Assembly: GCA_023406225.1 (NCBI GenBank)
Contig: JAEXWS010000107.1
Coordinates: 1 to 9,318, forward strand
DNA length: 9,318 nt
Source: Bacillota bacterium
GTDB lineage: Bacteria > Bacillota > Clostridia > Oscillospirales > Oscillospiraceae
Direction of reading: 5' to 3'
The notes under the pieces are model-generated. The model saw nothing but the letters and a program-made list of their open reading frames with translations, ran no database searches and was not told the DNA's origin. This document shows positions 1-5,136 of the stretch, in pieces. The position numbers and the translations under genes were made by a program. How positions within the stretch are numbered: the first letter of the stretch is position 1; each line of letters begins with the position of its first letter.

Positions 1-381
1 TATAGTATAGTTGGTCAGCTTGTCCACGTGGTTATCAAAGCGCTGCTCCCCCTCGCACACGCTCCACACCGAGACGCCATTGCGCACCAGCCATTCCACC
101 ACAAAGAGCGTCTCGTCGTCCCGCCGCCCGATTCGGTCAAACATATAGACCAGCAGGGTATCAAATTTCCCGGCCAGGGCATCCTCCCGGATTTCCAGAA
201 TGGCGTCCCGCTCTTTCATGGTCAGCTTATACCCGGACACTCCTTTCTCTGAAAATTTCCTGACGACTTCCCACCCTCGTTTCTGGGCAAAGGTTCGGCA
301 GGCAATGCGCTGCATAGGGATGTCGTTTTTTTCCACCTGTCCCAAGTCCGATACGCGGTAAAGGCAATACACTCTGTTCAT
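1..381 (-). CDS. Large serine recombinase, N-terminal catalytic domain (partial, runs off left edge)
   Basis: Reading leftward, the translation begins MNRVYCLYRVSDLGQ and stays open to base 1, giving 127 residues. It shows the resolvase/invertase fold: the catalytic serine is Ser11 in YRVS, followed by the motifs FSEKGVSGYK, LLVYMFDRIGRRDDE (the arginine-rich DR.GR active-site segment) and RFDNHVDKLTNY, typical of Clostridia integrative-element recombinases. Such enzymes cut both strands at short att sites and join them through a phosphoserine link, integrating or excising elements. The family usually has about 500 residues, so the recombinase and coiled-coil domains lie outside the window. 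A second ATG two codons upstream (385-387) is possible, but AAGGGG sits seven bases before the ATG at 381 and only one base before the other. The gene follows the 59-residue gene by 27 bases on the same strand. By position it is the candidate excisionase/integrase of the element that splits sigK. Confidence 0.9.
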   Translation of the reverse strand, partial: MNRVYCLYRVSDLGQVEKNDIPMQRIACRTFAQKRGWEVVRKFSEKGVSGYKLTMKERDAILEIREDALAGKFDTLLVYMFDRIGRRDDETLFVVEWLVRNGVSVWSVCEGEQRFDNHVDKLTNYTI

Positions 382-408
382 GGTCATTCCCCTTTCTTGT
401 TGATACCT

Positions 409-588
409 TTATTCTAAGGGAATCCCGGCCGGCTGGACAGGCGCTTTTTTCCGGCGACTGAGTGCTTCAAACACATAGTGCCAAATGCTGGCCTCAGTTG
501 GAGCGGTCTCAAATGAAACGGTGACGGCGCAGCCTTTGACCGCCGCTTTCAGCACCCGTTTCTGCATATCATATTCTATGTTTTCCAT
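409..588 (-). CDS. Small protein (59 aa) upstream of the serine recombinase
   Basis: The 59-residue product begins MENIEYDMQKRVLKAAV and ends RRKKAPVQPAGIPLE. The start is chosen because AAGGAG lies seven bases before this ATG; the frame is open further upstream but without a comparable site. There is no signal peptide or membrane segment. The N-terminal half is mixed helix/strand, and the segment EALSRRKKAP is basic, which would suit nucleic-acid or protein contacts. It lies 27 bases upstream of the recombinase on the same strand, so the two are probably co-transcribed. I do not recognise the family. A recombination directionality factor or a recombinase regulator would fit the position (in C. 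difficile a small skin-encoded protein has that role), but nothing in the sequence proves it. Confidence 0.7.
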   Translation of the reverse strand: MENIEYDMQKRVLKAAVKGCAVTVSFETAPTEASIWHYVFEALSRRKKAPVQPAGIPLE

Positions 589-622
589 GTTGAATCTCCT
601 TTTCATTTTGTTTAAGTTATAT

Positions 623-647
623 AAAAAAACCGCCCTTTCAGGCGGCT
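623..647 (-). terminator. Rho-independent terminator or attenuator upstream of the recombinase operon
   Basis: On the minus strand, AGCCGCC pairs with GGCGGTT (one G-T wobble) around a six-base loop TGAAAG, directly followed by seven T. It lies only about 35 bases upstream of the 59-residue gene, with no gene clearly ending before it. It either stops transcripts entering from the right or attenuates the recombinase operon's own leader. Confidence 0.75.
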
Positions 648-728
648 GAGCTTTCAAGTTTAAGCTTTGGGATGCGAACCGAATGGGAGCGCACCCGAGT
701 TACACCCCCAATTATCTCATCAGGCCTT

Positions 729-759
729 GCACCTCTTTTCGAGGTGCTTTTTCTTTTTT
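729..759 (+). terminator. Rho-independent terminator upstream of fic
   Basis: A perfect 7-bp stem GCACCTC/GAGGTGC with loop TTTTC is followed by TTTTTCTTTTTT on the plus strand. No plus-strand gene ends before it within the window. It could end a short RNA from the 648-728 stretch or insulate the fic promoter from upstream readthrough. Confidence 0.8.
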
Positions 760-802
760 GGGGGTACCATTCAAGTGCGCCTCCGGACGAATGGCATTTT
801 AA

Positions 803-849
803 CGGAATAATATTTGCTTTATGTCTCATTTTTACTTGCTATTATTCCG
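803..849. repeat. Wide inverted repeat overlapping the fic promoter; candidate operator
   Basis: CGGAATAATA at 803-812 is repeated in perfect inverted form as TATTATTCCG at 840-849, with 27 bases between. The right arm overlaps the last bases of the -35 box and the spacer of the fic promoter, so a protein bound there would block polymerase. The fic product has an N-terminal helix-turn-helix, making autoregulation the simplest reading (inference). As an RNA hairpin it is unlikely to matter, because it lies upstream of the expected start of transcription. Confidence 0.55.
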
Positions 850-864
850 ATAGGTGGATATACT
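836..864 (+). promoter_or_regulatory. Sigma-A-type promoter of the fic-parA-SIR2 operon
   Basis: TTGCTA (836-841, four of six consensus bases) and TATACT (859-864, five of six) are separated by exactly 17 bases. Transcription would start near 871, leaving a leader of about 30 bases before the GTG at 902. This geometry also argues against the alternative GTG start at 854, which would lie within the promoter. Confidence 0.6.
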
Positions 865-901
865 ATATGTAAGAGCAATCATTCAGAAACGTGGTGATCC
901 A

Positions 902-1840
902 GTGGAAATTGAAGTGAAGTTCCTATCAACCAAGCAGGCCGCGGAGCAATGGGGCATCTCTGACCGCCGTGTGCGTGTGCTTTGCCAGCAGGGAAAGATT
1001 CCGGGTGTCCGGCAACACGGGCGGGCCTATATGATACCGCTAGACGCTGCCAAGCCGGCGGATGGCCGGAGACTGCGGAACAAAACCACATCCGGCCCCT
1101 TTGCGGAGGAGTTTGCTAAAATTGATGCCATGAAAGCTGAATTGGACAAACGCCGGCCTCTGACCCAGGGTGAACTGCAACGGCTCCGGGATGAATTCCT
1201 GGTGGAGTATACCTACAACTCTAACGCCATCGAGGGCAATACCTTAACTTTGCAGGAAACTGCCCTGGTGCTGGAGGGCATCACCATTGATAAGAAGCCC
1301 CTGAAAGATCATCTAGAGGCAGTGGGCCACCGGGACGCGTTTTTGTATGTTCAGGAACTGGTGCAGAATAAGGTGCTTTTTTCGGAAGCAATCATCAAAC
1401 AAATTCACGCATTAGTGCTTATGGATTGCCCAGAGGATCGCGGCGTCTACCGGCGAATTCCCGTGCGGATCATGGGAGCATATCATACTCCGCCAGACCC
1501 AGTGTTGGTGCCTGAGCTGATGGAGAAACTGGTAGCAGAGTTTATGAGCAATAAAAACCTGCACCCCATTGAGCGCGCAGCACTGTTCCATTTAAAGTTT
1601 GAGGGCATCCACCCTTTCATCGATGGCAACGACCGCACTGGACGGCTTATTCTAAATTTAATGTTGATGCAAGGTGGTTATCCCCCTATCAATGTAAAGT
1701 ACGCAGATCGTAGGCGGTATTACGAAGCGTTTAATGCATTTTACCGTGATGGGAATACTCAATTAATGAATAGTATCTTTCTTTCTTCTGCTTATCAGGC
1801 ATTATTGGACTTGACCCAGAATATTGTTGTAAATCATTAA
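902..1840 (+). CDS. HTH-Fic family protein (probable AMP-transferase)
   Basis: The 312-residue product has an N-terminal MerR/excisionase-like helix-turn-helix (about 8-48, LSTKQAAEQWGIS and a wing ending RAYMIPL). A helical linker follows, then the Fic inhibitory motif SNAIEG (Ser107, Glu111, Gly112), a flap region (about 180-205) and the Fic motif HPFIDGNDRTGR (237-248) with catalytic His237, Asp241 and Arg248. Fic enzymes usually transfer AMP from ATP to a protein hydroxyl; the in-cis Glu normally blocks ATP binding. The motif carries Asp244 where GNGR has glycine. GTG at 902 is chosen because GGTGATC, complementary to the 16S rRNA 3' end, precedes it at the ideal distance and the promoter lies just upstream. 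It is first in a three-gene operon, 18 bases before parA. It may be the regulator or a toxin-like effector of the cassette; its target is unknown. Confidence 0.88.
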   Translation: MEIEVKFLSTKQAAEQWGISDRRVRVLCQQGKIPGVRQHGRAYMIPLDAAKPADGRRLRNKTTSGPFAEEFAKIDAMKAELDKRRPLTQGELQRLRDEFLVEYTYNSNAIEGNTLTLQETALVLEGITIDKKPLKDHLEAVGHRDAFLYVQELVQNKVLFSEAIIKQIHALVLMDCPEDRGVYRRIPVRIMGAYHTPPDPVLVPELMEKLVAEFMSNKNLHPIERAALFHLKFEGIHPFIDGNDRTGRLILNLMLMQGGYPPINVKYADRRRYYEAFNAFYRDGNTQLMNSIFLSSAYQALLDLTQNIVVNH

Positions 1841-1858
1841 TTAAAGGGGTGCTAGAGA

Positions 1859-2860
1859 ATGATATCTTTTGCGATGTTTAATAATAAAGGTGGCGTTGGA
1901 AAAACTACTTTCCTATGCAATCTTGCTGGATATCTACAAAGAGAATGTGGGAAAAAAGTTTTAGTAATCGACGCTGATCCGCAGTGTAACAGTACAACAT
2001 ATGCACTTGATGAGGATTCGTTCTACGACGTATATTATGATCCGAAACGTTTTACAATTAGCGATATTATCCCTCCTCTAAAGCGTGGCAAAGGCTTTAT
2101 TGACGATTTTACCTCTATTTCTTCTAAAGGATTTGGATTTGATTTGGTTCCGGGGAATCCCACTCTCGCAACCTGCGAGGATTTTTTATCGAGTGACTGG
2201 GGAGACGTTTCTAAAGCTGAAATACGTGGTATTCGCACAAATATGCTTTTTATTCACTTCCTTACGCTCTGCCAAAAATATGATTACGTTTTTTTCGATA
2301 TGGGGCCTTCGTTGGGAGCTATTAACCGTGCAGTTCTCTTGGCATGCGACTATTTCATTACGCCTATGTCATCGGATATTTTTAGCCTATTGGCGTTAGA
2401 GAATATAGGGACTTCTATTGACAAATGGCGCACCGATTTCAACGATGCGTTTGAGCGTATAGGCAAGGATGAACAGGACGAAGTAAGAGATCTTAATTGT
2501 AAATGCACTATAAAATTTTTAGGTTATATCGAACAACAATATATTACCAAAACTGACTCTGGTACAAAACGGGCTGTTCGGGCATATGAAACAATTTTAA
2601 AACAAATTCCAGACACTATGGAAGAAAAGGTTGTCATTCCAATCAACTCCGATAAATTTGGAACAGTTAAATACAAACTTGGCTCTATCCCCAATTTCTA
2701 TAGTCTAATACCAATGTCTCAAAGTGCGCACAAGCCTATTTTCTCATTAGTAAATGCCGACGGCGTTGTTGGAGCTCATTATCAGAAAGTGAGTGATTTT
2801 AAAAAATTAATGCGCGAAATAGCAGATCGCTTTTTTGAGAATCTGGAGGCAATAAAATGA
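1859..2860 (+). CDS. ParA/MinD-type P-loop ATPase of the SIR2 cassette
   Basis: The 333-residue protein starts at the nucleotide-binding domain. It has the deviant Walker A box NNKGGVGKTT (8-17, signature Lys10 and P-loop Lys15), the switch motif DADPQ (38-42), and a Walker B-like FFDMGPSLG (145-153) followed by a strand ending ITPM. The family forms ATP-dependent dimers that bind DNA or partner proteins, usually in plasmid partition. Here there is no ParB gene or evident centromere repeat in the neighbourhood. The gene instead overlaps a SIR2-domain gene by ATGA, which suggests that the ATPase works with that effector rather than in partition. It has a long C-terminal part (about 190-333) without a motif I recognise. 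AAAGGGG lies nine bases before the ATG. Its AT-rich codon use differs from the GC-rich backbone and also from fic. Confidence 0.88.
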   Translation: MISFAMFNNKGGVGKTTFLCNLAGYLQRECGKKVLVIDADPQCNSTTYALDEDSFYDVYYDPKRFTISDIIPPLKRGKGFIDDFTSISSKGFGFDLVPGNPTLATCEDFLSSDWGDVSKAEIRGIRTNMLFIHFLTLCQKYDYVFFDMGPSLGAINRAVLLACDYFITPMSSDIFSLLALENIGTSIDKWRTDFNDAFERIGKDEQDEVRDLNCKCTIKFLGYIEQQYITKTDSGTKRAVRAYETILKQIPDTMEEKVVIPINSDKFGTVKYKLGSIPNFYSLIPMSQSAHKPIFSLVNADGVVGAHYQKVSDFKKLMREIADRFFENLEAIK

Positions 2861-3735
2861 TTAATTGGCCCACAGAACTTATTGATGATGTTGCAAAGCG
2901 GAAATCCATTCTTTACTTAGGATCCGGGATTTCTGCTACCTCAAAAAACGAGGAAGGGAAGTCCCCCGCTACATGGTGCAAATTTCTACAAAATATTCTT
3001 GAACTTCGTCAGGACAAATTGAAAAATTGTCACGATACAATTGCACAACTTCTTGAAAAAGAAAACTATTTGATGGCTTGCGAAGTTATTGTAAAATATT
3101 TGGGTGAACGAGATTTCGGAGAATTAGCAGCTAACGAATTTCGACGTCCTGGATATCATCCAAATGAGTTGCATAGCGCAATATTTTCTCTTGATTCTCG
3201 GTTAGTTATCACCCCCAACATAGATAAAATATACGATCAATATGCCACAACAAATTCAAATGGCACGGTGATTATCAAAACATATCGTGAAGATATCGCT
3301 CGTTACCTAAGGGCGCCAGATTACCTGATCATAAAAGCGCATGGTTCAATTGACGATCCAGAACATATTGTTTTCACACATGGTCAATACAGTCGAGTTC
3401 GTAATGAACATGCCGCTTTTTATCGAATGTTAGATGCACTTTTGCTTACAAATACATTTATATTTCTTGGCTGCGGAATATCCGATCCCGATATTCAGCT
3501 CGTTTTAGAAAACTTGAATTTTTCATTTCCTGGCTGCCGTCCGCATTACATGGTTCTTCCATCAAATAATACTTCACAGGACGAGTTGGATTGTGTAGCA
3601 AGCAATAGAAATCTTGAATTTCTCACATATGAAAATCCAGATGGAACTCACTCGCAACTGCTTGGAAATCTTACAAAACTTGGCGAACAAGTAGAGGCAA
3701 AGCGGCAAGAAATTGCGGGCCTGGTTTCTTGGTAG
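2857..3735 (+). CDS. SIR2-family (SIR2_2-like) protein, probable NAD-consuming effector
   Basis: The 292-residue protein is a near-bare SIR2 Rossmann domain. Visible motifs are LYLGSGIS (19-26, NAD-binding glycine loop), ITPNID (118-123, in the place of the usual TTN.D), IKAHGSI (159-165, candidate catalytic His162) and FLGCGISDPDI (203-213). There are no zinc-binding cysteine pairs, so it is unlike deacetylase sirtuins and like the bacterial SIR2 domains of antiphage systems (Thoeris ThsA, DSR, SIR2-APAZ), which degrade NAD+. There is no signal peptide or membrane segment. The start overlaps the parA stop as ATGA, and GGAGG lies seven bases upstream, indicating translational coupling. It is the last gene of the cassette and sits about 145 bases from the sigK junction. 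Function as an abortive-infection NADase is inferred from the family. Confidence 0.85.
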   Translation: MINWPTELIDDVAKRKSILYLGSGISATSKNEEGKSPATWCKFLQNILELRQDKLKNCHDTIAQLLEKENYLMACEVIVKYLGERDFGELAANEFRRPGYHPNELHSAIFSLDSRLVITPNIDKIYDQYATTNSNGTVIIKTYREDIARYLRAPDYLIIKAHGSIDDPEHIVFTHGQYSRVRNEHAAFYRMLDALLLTNTFIFLGCGISDPDIQLVLENLNFSFPGCRPHYMVLPSNNTSQDELDCVASNRNLEFLTYENPDGTHSQLLGNLTKLGEQVEAKRQEIAGLVSW

Positions 3736-3824
3736 AAACTGATGAATGGCCGCTTATCTTTTTGTATGATTTATACAGTGCTGAGTGCTTTTATTAAGCG
3801 CGTCGCTAACCCAAAATGTCCATT

Positions 3825-3861
3825 GCCCGGACAAGCCTTTGTTCTCAAGGCTTATCTGGGC
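3825..3861. repeat. 15-bp inverted repeat near the element end
   Basis: The arms 3825-3839 and 3847-3861 pair over 15 positions, with one G-T wobble and one C-A mismatch, around the loop TGTTCTC. No T-run follows on either strand, so it is at best a weak terminator for the plus-strand cassette. Its place, 20 to 55 bases from the sigK junction, also suits a recombinase or accessory-factor binding site. I cannot decide between these from one copy. Confidence 0.6.
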
Positions 3862-3871
3862 ATCGTTTACA

Positions 3872-4516
3872 TTAGCGGCGGCGCGATACATAGGACCGGG
3901 AGATGCCGAAAGAGGCCGCGATCTCGCGCTGGGTCAGGGGCACGGTGCCGCCCAGGCCGTACCGCAGGCGGATGATCTCGGCTTCCCGGGAAGTTAGATT
4001 TTCCTGGACCAGAAGGCGGAGCCGCAAGGCGCTGTCCCGGTCGTGGATATCTTCCAGCATGGTGTCGTCCACGCCCACCACATCCATGAGCTGCAGGGCG
4101 TTTCCCTCCTTGTCCGTCTCGATGGACTCTGAGAGGGAGACTTCGCCCTGCAGTTTTTTTTGGCTGCGGAAGTACATGAGGATTTCATTTTCAATGCAGC
4201 GGGCGGCGTAAGTGGCCAGCCGCGCGCCCTTTTCCGGATTGAAGCTGGAGATGCCCTTGATGAGGCCGATGGTCCCGATAGAGATCAGATCCTCCTGGTC
4301 GCTGTTCTGGGTGTAGTATTTTTTGATGATGTGCGCCACCAGGCGGAGATTGCGCTCGATGAGGACGTCCCGGGCCTCCGGGTCGCCCTGGGCGTAGCGC
4401 TGAAGATACTCCCGCTCCTCGGCGGCGGAAAGGGGCTTTGGAAAAGAGCCGCCCCCCGACAAACGCAGGGAGAACAGCAGGGTGTTGGCAAACAAAAGCA
4501 ATGCGGCAGACAGCAT
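3872..4516 (-). CDS. sigK: Pro-sigma-K, N-terminal part of a split sporulation sigma factor gene
   Basis: This encodes 214 residues of the mother-cell late sporulation sigma factor. It opens with a hydrophobic pro-sequence (1-20, MLSAALLLFANTLLFSLRLS), as in B. subtilis pro-sigma-K. Next come FPKPLS.AEE, region 2 with NLRLVAHIIKKY, EDLISIGTIGLIKGI and ATYAARCIENEILMYFR (56-117), and region 4 with TSREAEIIRLRYGLGG and TQREIAASFGISRSYVSR (175-212). The frame then reads Arg-Arg and stops. The family continues with Ile-Glu-Lys and some 20-30 more residues, so the product ends inside the recognition-helix region and should be inactive alone. The start is set by AGGAGG six bases before the ATG. The break coincides with the edge of an element carrying a serine recombinase. 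The 3' codons are expected at the element's other end, outside the window. A sigma-E promoter could not be identified with confidence. Confidence 0.9.
   Translation of the reverse strand: MLSAALLLFANTLLFSLRLSGGGSFPKPLSAAEEREYLQRYAQGDPEARDVLIERNLRLVAHIIKKYYTQNSDQEDLISIGTIGLIKGISSFNPEKGARLATYAARCIENEILMYFRSQKKLQGEVSLSESIETDKEGNALQLMDVVGVDDTMLEDIHDRDSALRLRLLVQENLTSREAEIIRLRYGLGGTVPLTQREIAASFGISRSYVSRRR
3875..3886. other. Junction between sigK and the inserted element
   Basis: On the minus strand the last codons that match sigma-K are Ser (3886-3884) and Arg (3883-3881). They are followed by Arg-Arg-stop instead of Ile-Glu-Lys. The crossover therefore lies at or just around 3881. Comparison with the other element end, or with an uninterrupted relative, would give the shared core bases. 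Confidence 0.65.
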
Positions 4517-4583
4517 ACGATCCCTCCTTCCCTCATGTCTATGCGGGGCAGGGAAGTCCCCATGCGGGCCAAATATCCGGCCT

Positions 4584-4612
4584 TTGCCGGAGAAGGCTGG
4601 ATGTGTTATACT
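4584..4612 (+). promoter_or_regulatory. Sigma-A-type promoter of the GIY-YIG gene
   Basis: TTGCCG (4584-4589) and TATACT (4607-4612) are 17 bases apart, and a TG one base before the -10 box makes it extended. Transcription would start near 4619, about 25 bases before the GTG start at 4644. It lies within the 127-base region shared with the divergent sigK. Confidence 0.65.
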
Positions 4613-4643
4613 GGGAGAAACATCCGGAGGGAGGCGGACCGGG

Positions 4644-4904
4644 GTGGCCTGTTTTGTATATATCCTGCGCTGTGGGGACGGGACGCTGTATACCGGCTCC
4701 ACCACCGATATCAGCCGCCGGCTGCGGGCGCACCAGAGCGGAAAGGGTGCGAAGTATACCCGCAGCCGCCTGCCGGTCGCCCTGGTCTATCTAGAGCGCG
4801 CCGCGGACTGGTCCGCCGCCCTGCGCAGGGAGACGGCCATCAAGCGCCTGCCCCGGAAGAAAAAGCTGGAATTGGCGGCGGGGAGTCCCGTCCCGGGGCT
4901 TTGA
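4644..4904 (+). CDS. Small GIY-YIG domain protein (YhbQ/YazA, UPF0213-like)
   Basis: The 86-residue product is a single GIY-YIG nuclease-fold domain. FVYILRC (4-10) and LYTGSTTDISRRLRAH (15-30, YTG forming the second half of the signature) are followed by GKGAKYTR (33-40), an ETAIKRLPRKKKLEL helix and a short tail. This motif order and size match the UPF0213/YhbQ/YazA group, whose members are small proteins proposed to act on DNA, with the physiological role unsettled. GTG is taken as start because GGAGGGAGG lies nine bases upstream, after the promoter; starting further upstream would place the promoter inside the gene. It is monocistronic, divergent from sigK, and ends at a strong bidirectional terminator. 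Confidence 0.85.
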   Translation: MACFVYILRCGDGTLYTGSTTDISRRLRAHQSGKGAKYTRSRLPVALVYLERAADWSAALRRETAIKRLPRKKKLELAAGSPVPGL

Positions 4905-4935
4905 GCGGACGGCGCGGGGAGCCCCTCTAAATGCA

Positions 4936-4974
4936 GCAAAAAGCCGCCCGCCGGTTCGGCGGGCGGCTTTTTGC
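4936..4974. terminator. Bidirectional rho-independent terminator
   Basis: Perfect 17-bp arms (4936-4952 and 4958-4974) comprise a GC core GCCGCCCGCC/GGCGGGCGGC flanked by five A on the left and five T on the right, around the loop GGTTC. It serves the plus-strand GIY-YIG gene, ending 32 bases before, and the minus-strand operon, whose last gene stops at 5137. Confidence 0.92.
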
Positions 4975-5136
4975 CGCTGTAGCTCTCTTGGGATGCGCCG
5001 TTTCCCGGAGCGCACAGGCTCCGGCGGCCGGAAGCAGGGCGCTTCACAAATGGACCAAGCCACGGCCCGCGATCTCCGATTCCGGCCGCGGGGACCGGGC
5101 CTGTGCCGGGGATAGGAGGAAGGACGCGCGTCCGGC

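Larger units (their letters stand above)
589..901. other. 313-base divergent regulatory region between the recombinase operon and the fic operon
   Basis: No convincing gene lies here. It holds a minus-strand terminator (623-647), a plus-strand terminator (729-759), about 80 bases between them with no assigned function, a wide inverted repeat (803-849) and the fic promoter (836-864). A minus-strand reading frame (638-829) ends inside the first terminator and has no ribosome binding site. The two terminators sit upstream of the protein genes rather than downstream, so they either insulate the cassettes or end short transcripts. Confidence 0.6.
1..3880. mobile_element. Right end of a putative sigK-intervening (skin-like) element carrying a serine recombinase and a Fic-ParA-SIR2 cassette
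   Basis: Seen: everything left of about 3880 differs from the GC-rich backbone on the right. It contains the N-terminus of a large serine recombinase, a small companion gene and an AT-richer three-gene cassette, and it abuts a sigK reading frame that loses sigma-K similarity exactly at this edge. Known: in Bacillus subtilis and Clostridioides difficile the skin elements split sigK and are excised in the mother cell by a large serine recombinase. Inference: this is the end of such an element that lies next to the 5' part of sigK. The other end, with the missing sigK 3' codons, should lie left of the window, at least about 1 kb away because the recombinase must first be completed. A different element that simply destroyed sigK is the main alternative. 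The exact crossover bases cannot be fixed without the other junction. Confidence 0.68.

Noticed and set aside
648..728. tRNA-like sequence on the minus strand (GGTTCGCATCCC)
   Set aside because: A T-arm can only be drawn with mismatches, and no matching anticodon and acceptor stems were found.
638..829. Minus-strand reading frame of 63 codons ending inside the terminator at 623-647
   Set aside because: No ribosome binding site, no family resemblance, it covers the plus-strand terminator at 729-759, and its stop codon lies in the loop of the other terminator.
854..901. Longer fic start at GTG 854
   Set aside because: It lies within the promoter (-10 box at 859-864), while GTG 902 has a well-placed GGTGATC site.
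1859..2860. Plasmid partition locus (ParA with centromere)
   Set aside because: No ParB-like gene and no iterated centromere repeats next to parA. The ATGA overlap links it to SIR2 instead.
4517..4643. Sigma-E/sigma-K type promoter for sigK (a CATA element on the minus strand near the start)
   Set aside because: The only CATA-like -10 element has poor flanking bases, no matching -35 at the right distance, and would start transcription at the ribosome binding site.
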